DNA from: CAMCXE01 sp036520615
GTDB lineage: Bacteria > Pseudomonadota > Gammaproteobacteria > Pseudomonadales > Cellvibrionaceae
NCBI GenBank assembly: GCA_036520615.1
Contig: DATDJI010000079.1
Location: 1 to 64,000 of the forward strand
DNA length: 64,000 nucleotides
Direction of reading: 5' to 3'
In this document: in pieces, positions 26,351-35,042 of the stretch
Position numbering within the stretch: the first letter of the stretch is position 1
Layout of the letters: each line of letters begins with the position of its first letter
The notes under the pieces: model-generated
Database searches by the model: none
Seen by the model: only the letters and a program-made list of their open reading frames with translations
What the model was told of the DNA's origin: nothing
Position numbers and translations under genes: made by a program

Positions 26351-27892
26351 TTATTCCTTAAGGCCGCTCCCAATCGTCTTGCGCATTCGCCACAAGATAC
26401 ACAGCCCCGGTATCACCATTAGGCTCGTCAACACAAAAAATAACGCCCAATTTCCATCTAATAAATTAACTAAAACGCCACTATTGGCCGCAATATTGGT
26501 ACGTCCAAAATTGCCAATGGAGGCAAATAAAGCATATTGCGTTGCAGAGAATTTTTGATTGCACTGAGCGGAGATAAACGCCACAAACGCAACCGTTGCC
26601 CAGGCTGAAGTAAAGCCGTCCACCAATACTGCAGCACCTAGCCAAAAGGTGTCCGGCCCTTTGATAGCGATCAGGCTAAACATCAGGTTACTTGCCGCCA
26701 TAAATATTCCCGCTAAAAATAAACCTCTAAACGTGCCTAGGCGGGCATTTAACAAGCCGCAGGGGATGGCGAATAAAACTGTCGCCCACCAAGTAAGCAA
26801 TTTGGAATATTCCGCGATATCAGAATTGCTAAAGCCTACCTCCTTGTAAAACACGATGGACATGCGCCCAAGCATGGCTTCACCTAGTTTAAATACGAGC
26901 ATAAAAATTAATAAACTTAAGGCGTAACGGGTTCCTTGGCGACGAAAGAACTCATCCAGCGGTTCGACGACCGTGGCTATTAACCAGTGCAGCATGGTAT
27001 CCACTCGGCTCGCGTGGGCGATCACAGTTGGCGCTGGCACTTGCATAAGCGCGCGGATGATGAGAATTAGATTTACCAAGCCGAGCAGAATTAATAGCGC
27101 CATTAAATAGTCGCTGGGAAAACCCGGTATTTGTACCCAGCTTATCCCTGCTCCTGAGAGCGAGCCCCAGACAATTAAAAGAATGGGAGCTAGCAACAAA
27201 CCCAGCAGCTGCAGTTTGCGCGTGCCAGGCAATTTATAAGTGTATTGAAAAGGATCTGCTTGATAGATGTGGCGGTTGGGTGGGTCGGGCAGACACCAGG
27301 TTACCAGCCACAAAAACAGCATAATGCTGGCCATCAGCAGATAGAGGCTAGGCCAGCTCCAGCCGTGATCAGAAAGTATTAAAGGCAATCCCCCTAATCC
27401 TGCGTAACCGGTCCACCAGCCCGCCATAGTCGCGACCGAGTTTGCGGAGAGATTCTTCGGGTCGCTTTGCTGTAACCCATCTGTTCGATAGGCATCTACA
27501 GCTACATCTTGAGTTGCCGAACAAAAGGCTAAAAATAACGCCACCGCCATCAGCCCTGCTGGTGTGATTGCCGGGTCAAAGGCACCCATACCCCAGCAAC
27601 TTAAAGCAATTGCTAGCTGACAAATTGCAATCCACGCTCGCCGTTTGCCCAGGGGGCCAACGTTTGGCGCGTAGCGATCCAACAGCGGAGCCCATAAAAA
27701 ATTAATTGCGTAGACGCTAAAAATTAAGCCTGCAAAGCCTATGGCGCTACGGCTTAAATGGGCTTCTTTTAACCACAGAGTTAGGGCGGAGCCAATCATT
27801 ACCCAGGGAAAGCCGCTGCTTATCCCCAGCACAAAAACACTAATGACTGATTTTTGTCCGTAGGGGCGCAGCAGGGTGGCAAGGGACGGCAT
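26351..27892 (-). CDS. ampG: Muropeptide permease AmpG
   Basis: 513-residue major-facilitator transporter importing anhydro-muropeptides (GlcNAc-anhydroMurNAc-peptides) for recycling. The N-terminus has the AmpG pattern of SGFPWVMIGSALTLWLKE followed by FAGLIFSVYAINFLWAPLLD and GKRRAW. About 14 hydrophobic segments are visible, consistent with the 12+2 arrangement. It converges on ampE and starts about 195 bp from the divergent fxsA. With ampD it supplies uptake and processing of the same substrate. Confidence 0.93.
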   Translation of the reverse strand: MPSLATLLRPYGQKSVISVFVLGISSGFPWVMIGSALTLWLKEAHLSRSAIGFAGLIFSVYAINFLWAPLLDRYAPNVGPLGKRRAWIAICQLAIALSCWGMGAFDPAITPAGLMAVALFLAFCSATQDVAVDAYRTDGLQQSDPKNLSANSVATMAGWWTGYAGLGGLPLILSDHGWSWPSLYLLMASIMLFLWLVTWCLPDPPNRHIYQADPFQYTYKLPGTRKLQLLGLLLAPILLIVWGSLSGAGISWVQIPGFPSDYLMALLILLGLVNLILIIRALMQVPAPTVIAHASRVDTMLHWLIATVVEPLDEFFRRQGTRYALSLLIFMLVFKLGEAMLGRMSIVFYKEVGFSNSDIAEYSKLLTWWATVLFAIPCGLLNARLGTFRGLFLAGIFMAASNLMFSLIAIKGPDTFWLGAAVLVDGFTSAWATVAFVAFISAQCNQKFSATQYALFASIGNFGRTNIAANSGVLVNLLDGNWALFFVLTSLMVIPGLCILWRMRKTIGSGLKE

Positions 27893-28086
27893 CTTAGGCG
27901 GCTCTTAAAACAATCGCGCACACTAGCGGGTAAGAGCCGAAATTTCAAAGCTCGTTAATTTTTGTGGTTAGATCGCAAACATTCTTCTCAAAACCTAGAC
28001 GTGTTTTTCTGCGGCAGCGCTTGAATTCTAGTGTTAACTCCCCAACATAGGCAGCCGGTAGTCGCGAACAACGAGCAACGTAAATA

Positions 28087-28503
28087 ATGGGCAAAATATT
28101 GGGTGTGTGGCTGGGCTTTGAGCTTTTAGTGGCCTGGCTGGTCAGTCATTGGCTGGGTATTGGCACTCTTTTATTTAGCTGGTTATTGGCGGTTATTGTG
28201 GGCAGTTACCTATTGCGCGGCCTGGGTGCACATATCAGTCAGCTGCGCCAAGGCGCGGCGGGCCTTTCGCTCGGCGGGCCTTTCGCACGAGTTGCAGCTG
28301 CGATCTTGTTTATTATCCCCGGTACGCTCTCCGACATTGCGGCCTTAATGCTGTTAATTCCTGCCACCCAAACGCAAATATTCCGCCGGTGGGGGCGGGC
28401 GTTTTCTAACAGTAAACCTGGCTCGACCTATGGCGGCAGAATAATTGAGGGGGAACTTGACCAAGAGCAAGGCAAGAATCAGTTGCTTGGCCCACATAAG
28501 TAA
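28087..28503 (+). CDS. fxsA: FxsA-family membrane protein
   Basis: 138 residues, with two N-terminal hydrophobic segments (about 5-40) and a third at about 70-95 containing ILFIIPGTLSDIAALMLLIP, the family's signature. The E. coli protein, when overproduced, relieves exclusion of phage T7 by the F plasmid; its normal role is unknown. It sits directly upstream of groES, a conserved neighbourhood in Pseudomonas-like genomes. Confidence 0.9.
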   Translation: MGKILGVWLGFELLVAWLVSHWLGIGTLLFSWLLAVIVGSYLLRGLGAHISQLRQGAAGLSLGGPFARVAAAILFIIPGTLSDIAALMLLIPATQTQIFRRWGRAFSNSKPGSTYGGRIIEGELDQEQGKNQLLGPHK

Positions 28504-28522
28504 ATTTATTTGCAGGTTGGGT

Positions 28523-28550
28523 GTTGAAATTGAGCGGTATGCACCCATTT
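28523..28550 (+). promoter_or_regulatory. Candidate heat-shock (sigma-32) promoter of groESL
   Basis: GTTGAAA (28523-28529) and ACCCATTT (28543-28550) are separated by about 14 bases, close to the sigma-32 pattern CTTGAAA / CCCCATtT and to the E. coli groE promoter layout. It lies about 120 bp upstream of groES. No CIRCE repeat is seen. Confidence 0.65.
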
Positions 28551-28671
28551 TCCGACCACACCGAAACAGCCGCGAAGGCCAGCCGTAGTTGGCAGGCCTT
28601 AGGGCAGTAAATTTTACTACTTAGCTTGCCTAAGTATTTCCACTGACCATTGTTACTTTGGAGAACCATTA

Positions 28672-28962
28672 ATGAAAATCCGTCCTTTACACGATCGTGT
28701 TGTAGTACGTCGCAAGGAAGAAGAAACCAAAACGGCAGGAGGCATCGTGCTACCTGGCTCCGCTAAAGAAAAGCCAAACCAAGGCGTTATTGTTGCAGTA
28801 GGCACTGGCAAAGTGCTCGACAACGGTGATGTACGACCTGTTGACGTAAAAGTGGGCGATGTTGTGGTGTTCGGCAAATATGCCGGTAGTGACACCATTG
28901 AGGTAAACGGCGAAGAGCTGGTTATCTTGAGCGAAAACGACATTAAAGCCGTACTCGTTTAA
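28672..28962 (+). CDS. groES: Co-chaperonin GroES
   Basis: 96 residues, the usual length. The MKIRPLHDRVVVRR start, the mobile loop ETKTAGGIVLPGSA that contacts GroEL, and the DVVVFGKYAG segment are all present. It caps the GroEL ring during protein folding. GGAG lies about 10 bases before the ATG, and groEL follows after 39 bases in the same operon. Confidence 0.98.
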   Translation: MKIRPLHDRVVVRRKEEETKTAGGIVLPGSAKEKPNQGVIVAVGTGKVLDNGDVRPVDVKVGDVVVFGKYAGSDTIEVNGEELVILSENDIKAVLV

Positions 28963-29001
28963 TTTCTTCATTAACTCACTGAATTAGGTAGGAAAATAAT
29001 C

Positions 29002-30645
29002 ATGGCAGCAAAAGACGTAATCTTTGGCGATAAAGCCCGTCAAAAAATGCTCATCGGCGTAAACATATTGGCCGATGCGGTAAAAGCAACTTTAGGCCCC
29101 AAAGGTCGCAACGTAGTTTTAGATAAATCCTTCGGTGCCCCCACCGTGACCAAAGACGGTGTGTCTGTAGCTAAAGATATCGAATTAAAAGACAAATTCG
29201 AAAACATGGGCGCACAGATGCTCAAAGAAGTAGCCTCACAAGCTTCTGATGAAGCCGGTGACGGTACTACTACTGCAACAGTTTTAGCGCAATCTATCGT
29301 TAATGAAGGTTTAAAAGCCGTTGCCGCCGGCATGAATCCAATGGATTTAAAGCGTGGTATTGATAAAGCTGTTATCGCAGCTGTTGCTCACATTAAGTCG
29401 ATTGCTCAGCCTTGTACCGATACCAAATCCATCGCCCAGGTAGGTACTATTTCAGCTAACAGTGATGCATCAGTAGGTGCCATCATCGCTGAAGCAATGG
29501 AAAAAGTTGGTAAAGAAGGTGTAATTACCGTTGAAGAAGGTTCAGGTCTGGAAAACCAGTTGGATCTTGTTGAAGGTATGCAGTTTGACCGCGGTTATCT
29601 GTCTCCTTACTTCATCAACAACCAAGAAAGTATGAGCGTTGAGTTGGAAAGCCCATTCATCTTGTTGGTTGACAAAAAAATCTCCAATATTCGTGAATTG
29701 CTGCCGGTATTAGAAGCTGTAGCCAAGTCTGGCAAGCCTTTAGTCATCGTGGCTGAAGACGTTGAAGGCGAAGCGCTGGCTACATTGGTTGTAAACAACA
29801 TGCGCGGAATCGTCAAGGTTTCTGCTTGTAAAGCACCTGGCTTTGGTGATCGCCGTAAGGCTATGTTGCAGGACATCGCAGTATTAACCGGTGCAACTGT
29901 AATCTCCGAAGAAATTGGCCTGGATTTAGAAGGCGCTTCTTTAGAGCACTTAGGTCAAGCCAAGCGCGTGACCATGTCAAAAGAAAACACCACATTAGTT
30001 GATGGCGCTGGCGATGCTGAAGGCATTAAAGGCCGCATTAACCAAATTCGCGTGCAAATCGAAGACACCAGCTCTGATTACGACCGTGAAAAATTACAAG
30101 AGCGCGTAGCTAAATTAGCTGGCGGCGTTGCGGTAATTAAAGTTGGCGCAGCCACTGAAGTTGAAATGCGTGAGAAAAAAGCTCGCGTTGAAGATGCTCT
30201 GCACGCTACCCGCGCTGCCGTAGAAGAAGGCGTTGTGCCTGGCGGCGGTACTGCACTGATCCGTGCGGTTGCAGCGATTGTTGATCTGCGCGGTGATAAC
30301 GAAGATCAAAACGCTGGTATTACCATTGCACGCCGTGCGATGGAAGCTCCATTGCGTCAAATCGTTGCCAACGCTGGCGAAGAAGGCTCTGTGGTTTGTG
30401 ACAAAGTAAAAGCCGCGAACCTAGCTAACTACGGCTACAACGCTGCCACCGGTGTGTATGGCGATATGTTGGAAATGGGTATTTTGGATCCAGCCAAAGT
30501 AACTCGTTCTGCGTTGCAAGCTGCTGGCTCCATTGCAGGCTTGATGATCACTACCGAAGCAATGATTGCTGATGCTCCTGTTGAGAAAGGCTCAGCACCA
30601 GATGCAGGCCACGGTGGTCACGGCGGCATGGGCGGCATGATGTAA
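29002..30645 (+). CDS. groEL: Chaperonin GroEL
   Basis: 547-residue ATP-dependent folding chaperonin. The start AAKDVIFGDKARQKML, the ATP-site motif GDGTTTATVLAQ and the disordered C-terminal Gly-Met tail (GGHGGMGGMM) are canonical. AGGTAGGAAA precedes the ATG. Codon choice looks optimised, as expected for a highly expressed gene. A terminator follows, so the operon is fxsA?-groES-groEL, with the heat-shock-like promoter between fxsA and groES. Confidence 0.99.
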   Translation: MAAKDVIFGDKARQKMLIGVNILADAVKATLGPKGRNVVLDKSFGAPTVTKDGVSVAKDIELKDKFENMGAQMLKEVASQASDEAGDGTTTATVLAQSIVNEGLKAVAAGMNPMDLKRGIDKAVIAAVAHIKSIAQPCTDTKSIAQVGTISANSDASVGAIIAEAMEKVGKEGVITVEEGSGLENQLDLVEGMQFDRGYLSPYFINNQESMSVELESPFILLVDKKISNIRELLPVLEAVAKSGKPLVIVAEDVEGEALATLVVNNMRGIVKVSACKAPGFGDRRKAMLQDIAVLTGATVISEEIGLDLEGASLEHLGQAKRVTMSKENTTLVDGAGDAEGIKGRINQIRVQIEDTSSDYDREKLQERVAKLAGGVAVIKVGAATEVEMREKKARVEDALHATRAAVEEGVVPGGGTALIRAVAAIVDLRGDNEDQNAGITIARRAMEAPLRQIVANAGEEGSVVCDKVKAANLANYGYNAATGVYGDMLEMGILDPAKVTRSALQAAGSIAGLMITTEAMIADAPVEKGSAPDAGHGGHGGMGGMM

Positions 30646-30666
30646 AACGCATCTTTTAAAGGCGCT

Positions 30667-30701
30667 AAAAAGCCGCTGGAGAAATCCAGCGGTTTTTTTT
30701 T
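30667..30701 (+). terminator. Terminator of groESL
   Basis: Perfect 8-bp stem CCGCTGGA / TCCAGCGG (30673-30680 with 30685-30692), GAAA tetraloop, then nine T. Confidence 0.93.
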
Positions 30702-30838
30702 GCGTTAGAAAAGCTTCATTGCATTTCATAGACGCGTGCATCTATTTGCCCAATAGGCCTTGATTCGTCAGTGTAGATAGCAACCGGCGACTATAATCAA
30801 CACGGCATCTCGCACAAAAGAATAAGAGAGAAACCCTG

Positions 30839-33800
30839 TTGGCACTCATCCTTCGATTAACGGCACTGACTTTTTGGATGCTGTGGCTATCCTGCGCGCA
30901 GGCGGCCCCGGTGCCTGCATTTAGGCATTTGCTTACCGATGAGAACCGTCTGCAGGACAATATCAGCGCTGTAAATGCCATTGCCCAGGATCAACAGGGA
31001 TTTATTTGGGTAGGCGGAGAGAACGGCCTGGCTCGATACGACGGACATGAATTTGTCTTCTTCCACGGCGGCAATCCTGGCACAGGCGCACTGTGTGGTA
31101 ACTATGTATTGGCGATGGTGGTGGACTACACAGGCGCCCTTTGGGTGGGAACGCAGCAGGGCCTTAATCGCTATGTTCCCGCCACGCAGCAATTTGAGTG
31201 TTTTTTAAATGATCCAGCCTCCGCTTCATCGCTTGCGGACAATTATGTGCGGGCTCTCGCGGTGGACGCTGACAACCGGCTATTGGTGGGAAATGGCGGC
31301 GGCCTTGATGTATTTGATTCTGCAACGCGCACGTTTACCCATCTACACACACTACCCAATCCTTCGCTTTCGATCCGCACGATAAAGGTTGATAGCCGCC
31401 ATCGAATCTGGATTGGTACGCACGACGACGGGGTTTTTCGTCTGGACGAACTGCCTAGAGATAGCAACAAAACAACCGTTGTTATGCAGCACTACGGAGC
31501 AGAGCGTCTGGTAAATCAAAATGTAAATACAATAGCCGAAGATCGTCAGGGGCGCATATGGGTGGGTACGGCAGCGGGTATTAGCCGAATTGAACAGAAT
31601 TTAACTTCCATAACACATTACCCACCACAAAAAAATTCGGACGGAATTGTCTCCAAAGCGAGAATTCAAGATATAGCCGCAGATGTAAACGGGGTAATTT
31701 GGGTGGCTACCGATCGGGAAGGCCTATATGTTTTTAAGGAAGATACCAATCAATTCGAATCGATCGGCCAGCAGCAGGATCGCACATTAAGTTTAAGTGG
31801 CAATAACACGCGCGTAATTTTTAACGATCGCGACGGCGATATTTGGGTGGGAATTTTCCCGCGCGGCGTTAATTATTTTAATCGTGCTACCGAACATTTT
31901 CGCAATTATATATATCAGCCCGGTCAATTAAATGGTTTGCGAACCCGAGCCGTAGAGAGCCTATTAGAAGATAACAATAAATCTATATGGATCGGTGGTT
32001 ATACTGGGGTGAGTATTTATGATCCGGTAAAAGAAACGTTTCGCCATTTAAACAGCGATGATGCGCCGACGGAGGGTGTTTTATCACTGGCGCAAACACC
32101 TGATGGCGATATGTGGATAGGAACTTGGTCCGCCGGGCTTTATCGCTATTCGCCGCAAACTGGGCGATTCAAACACTATGCACCTTCAAGCCAACCCGGT
32201 GCAATTGGCAGTAATTTCATCTGGCATTTATTAGTTGACCCTAAAGGGCGCTTATGGGCGGGTACTGAAGACGGCGGGCTTAATTTATATCAACCAACCA
32301 CTGATTCGTTTATTCGCTTTGAACATCAAGCCAATAACAGCAAAAGTATTAGTCATAATTTTGTCTGGAATATGGTTGTAGCTGATGCAGACCATCTATG
32401 GATCGCCACATCCGGTGGATTAAATTATTTTAATACGCGGACGCTGGAAAATGAACTCTTACCATTTAATGCAGAAATAAAAAGCCGATTTTTAGTCGAA
32501 TTAATGGTGCATTCAAACGGTGACTTATGGATTGCTACCCAGGATCAAGGCATTGCAATAGTCAATAATCGCACGCACTCAGTTAAAACCCTTTTGCCAA
32601 GTGACGGTTTGGCAGCCGCCTATGTCTCAAGCCTAGTTGAGGATGATGATCACAACGTTTGGGCTGCAACTGTCAGCGGTATTTCACGCATTAGCCAAGA
32701 TGGCAGCAGTATTAAAAATTATGATTTAAACAGTGGGCTTGTAGGCAACGGTTATAATCGCGATACAGGATTAAAAGATTATTTAGGCGGAATATATATC
32801 GGTGGCACGGAAGGGTTAAGTTATTTTAAACCCAGTGAATTAATTGCTAACCCACGCGCTCCTAATCTGTTGCTCACTGGATTATACGTGCGTGACCAGA
32901 GTTGGTTGTGGGCCGGGAACAGCGCACCCTTAGCTTTAAGCTTTGAGCAAAATTCACTACGATTTTCCTTTTCGGCCATGAGTTATCGCGCTAGCCAAAA
33001 CAACCTTTATCAAACGCGGCTAGTCGGGCTTGAATCCGAGTGGAGCGCACCTATCGCATTAAATAGCGTTAAATATAATAATTTGCTGCCCGGCAGTTAT
33101 GAATTACACGTGCGCGGTGCTAATTCCGATGCTGTTTGGAGTGAGCAACTATTGCACGTACCTTTTGTTATTGCGCCGCCACCTTGGCGATCCATATGGG
33201 CATACATTGCGTATGCAACGCTATTTATGTTTTTAATTGGCGTAATGATTTTATTACATCGCAGGCGTTTGCAATTGAGTAGTCAAAAAGCGCTGAATGC
33301 AAAACTGCACAGCCTGGATAAAATGAAAGATGCTATTTTGGCCAACACGTCTCAGGAACTGCGTGCACCTTTAAATGGCATTATCGGCCTTGCGCAATCA
33401 TTGCTTGATGGCTCGGTCAAAAACCTTGATGCGCAGAGTCGGCACACACTCAATGTCATTGTCGCAAGCGGCAAACGCCTAGCTCATTTGGTGGATGATT
33501 TATTGGACAGCGCCAAGTTAATGGATAAACAGTTAGAGCTTGAAAAAGTGCCAATTAATATCTATTCATTAGTCTCTCATGTGACAAGCCTGTTGCAGCC
33601 GATAGCCGCACAGAAAAATTTATTACTGCTTAATCAGGTGCCTAAAACCATCCCGAACGTGCTCGCTGATGAAGCCCGCGTGCAACAAATTTTAATGAAT
33701 TTAATAACCAATGCGCTTAAGTATACGGAAAAAGGACGCGTGGAAATTATTGCTCAGGTTTCCGAGCGCGAAATTGCGCTGAGTGTTAGTGATACGGGTA

Positions 33801-34987
33801 TCGGGATAAATTTGGTGGATTTAAAAACTATTTTCCAGCCTTTTGCTCAGGTTATCGACCAAAATACTCATCGCAGTAATGGGCCGGGATTAGGTCTGTC
33901 CATTTGTCAGCAATTGGTAGAATTACATGGCGGCACATTATCGGTCTCGTCAGAAGTGGGGCAGGGGTCTATTTTTAAATTTACGCTGCCGCGTATGGAA
34001 GGCGTTGCTGGCAAAAAAATAAATAGTGCTAAATTAGATGAACCTTTGCCAATGCTTGACACGTATATTTCCGAGTACAAACCCACTAGTGCATATCGGA
34101 CATTGCGCAAAATTCTGATTGTTGATGATGATGCCGTCAGTCGGCTTGTTATGAGCAAAATGTTGGCAGCTGAACCCTTTGCTTTATTAGAAGCGGCTAG
34201 TGGAGAAGAGGCTCTGGAATTTATCAAAGCGGACGCAGCTATCGATTTAATTCTGTTAGATATAATGATGCCGGGTTTGTCTGGATTTGAAGTCTGTGAA
34301 CGCACACGACAGCACACAAGTCCCCTGCATTTGCCGATTTTATTTATTTCATCAAAAGACATGACGGATGATATGTGCCGAGCATTTCATGTCGGAGCAA
34401 ACGCTTATGCAGTAAAACCGATTAATAAACCAGCAATTTTAAAGCTCATTTATCAACAATTATCCTGGATAGATAACTCTGAGCTGAGCGAACATGCAGG
34501 CGTTGAGTTGTATGAAATTTTTCGTTCGCTGATTTTAACCTTTACACCGCAACAAACCCCAGTAGATAGAATGGCTGAATTAGTTGTAGCCTTTACGCAA
34601 GGTTTTGCGGCAATTAACGTCTTCGGTGTCTGGCGCTTACGAGGTCACCAATTTGAATCTGTGTATGCTGATCCGCGCTGCCCGATTAAACCGGTACACG
34701 GCGGGCAAAAAGTTCGCAAGCTTAGCCAGCTTATTAAAGCGATGGACCAACAGCGTTTGCTAACTCCGTTAAATGAAGGCGATTTAGAAAATCTACTCGA
34801 TTATTTACCTGAGCAGGCAGTTCGTGAGTGGGTACTTCTGCCGTTGGTATATGAAGGCAAAATACTCGGAGCAATTGTATTGGGTGCAACTGATGCCTGG
34901 GCGAAACACGATCTGACTCTGTTTACAGAGGCAAAGCCCATTTGTGTGGCGGCTTTAATGCCGCTGTTATTAATCGCTGATGCGTGA
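30839..34987 (+). CDS. Hybrid propeller kinase with Gln in place of H-box His
   Basis: 1382 residues. Signal peptide (1-22, ending AQAAP); about 14 propeller repeats (about 40-690); Y_Y_Y domain (about 715-780); one membrane helix (about 785-810); HisKA-like helices (about 828-895); ATPase domain (about 945-1055) with intact N-box NLITNALKY and G-boxes DTGIGI and GPGLGLSI; receiver (about 1090-1210) with Asp1141 in LLDIMMPG and a conserved Lys in AVKPI; and a GAF-like tail (about 1225-1382). The H-box reads TSQELRAPLNG: position 839 is Gln (CAG), where kinases have His. Autophosphorylation at the usual site should therefore be impossible, although ATP binding looks intact. It starts at TTG 30839 behind AAGAGAG; a start at the ATG 13 codons on would truncate the signal peptide. 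Confidence 0.88.
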   Translation: MALILRLTALTFWMLWLSCAQAAPVPAFRHLLTDENRLQDNISAVNAIAQDQQGFIWVGGENGLARYDGHEFVFFHGGNPGTGALCGNYVLAMVVDYTGALWVGTQQGLNRYVPATQQFECFLNDPASASSLADNYVRALAVDADNRLLVGNGGGLDVFDSATRTFTHLHTLPNPSLSIRTIKVDSRHRIWIGTHDDGVFRLDELPRDSNKTTVVMQHYGAERLVNQNVNTIAEDRQGRIWVGTAAGISRIEQNLTSITHYPPQKNSDGIVSKARIQDIAADVNGVIWVATDREGLYVFKEDTNQFESIGQQQDRTLSLSGNNTRVIFNDRDGDIWVGIFPRGVNYFNRATEHFRNYIYQPGQLNGLRTRAVESLLEDNNKSIWIGGYTGVSIYDPVKETFRHLNSDDAPTEGVLSLAQTPDGDMWIGTWSAGLYRYSPQTGRFKHYAPSSQPGAIGSNFIWHLLVDPKGRLWAGTEDGGLNLYQPTTDSFIRFEHQANNSKSISHNFVWNMVVADADHLWIATSGGLNYFNTRTLENELLPFNAEIKSRFLVELMVHSNGDLWIATQDQGIAIVNNRTHSVKTLLPSDGLAAAYVSSLVEDDDHNVWAATVSGISRISQDGSSIKNYDLNSGLVGNGYNRDTGLKDYLGGIYIGGTEGLSYFKPSELIANPRAPNLLLTGLYVRDQSWLWAGNSAPLALSFEQNSLRFSFSAMSYRASQNNLYQTRLVGLESEWSAPIALNSVKYNNLLPGSYELHVRGANSDAVWSEQLLHVPFVIAPPPWRSIWAYIAYATLFMFLIGVMILLHRRRLQLSSQKALNAKLHSLDKMKDAILANTSQELRAPLNGIIGLAQSLLDGSVKNLDAQSRHTLNVIVASGKRLAHLVDDLLDSAKLMDKQLELEKVPINIYSLVSHVTSLLQPIAAQKNLLLLNQVPKTIPNVLADEARVQQILMNLITNALKYTEKGRVEIIAQVSEREIALSVSDTGIGINLVDLKTIFQPFAQVIDQNTHRSNGPGLGLSICQQLVELHGGTLSVSSEVGQGSIFKFTLPRMEGVAGKKINSAKLDEPLPMLDTYISEYKPTSAYRTLRKILIVDDDAVSRLVMSKMLAAEPFALLEAASGEEALEFIKADAAIDLILLDIMMPGLSGFEVCERTRQHTSPLHLPILFISSKDMTDDMCRAFHVGANAYAVKPINKPAILKLIYQQLSWIDNSELSEHAGVELYEIFRSLILTFTPQQTPVDRMAELVVAFTQGFAAINVFGVWRLRGHQFESVYADPRCPIKPVHGGQKVRKLSQLIKAMDQQRLLTPLNEGDLENLLDYLPEQAVREWVLLPLVYEGKILGAIVLGATDAWAKHDLTLFTEAKPICVAALMPLLLIADA

Positions 34988-35042
34988 TCGCCTATAGTTT
35001 TAACTAAATCTGCCCATGCATCCTCGGTTATGAGTAAGTTTG

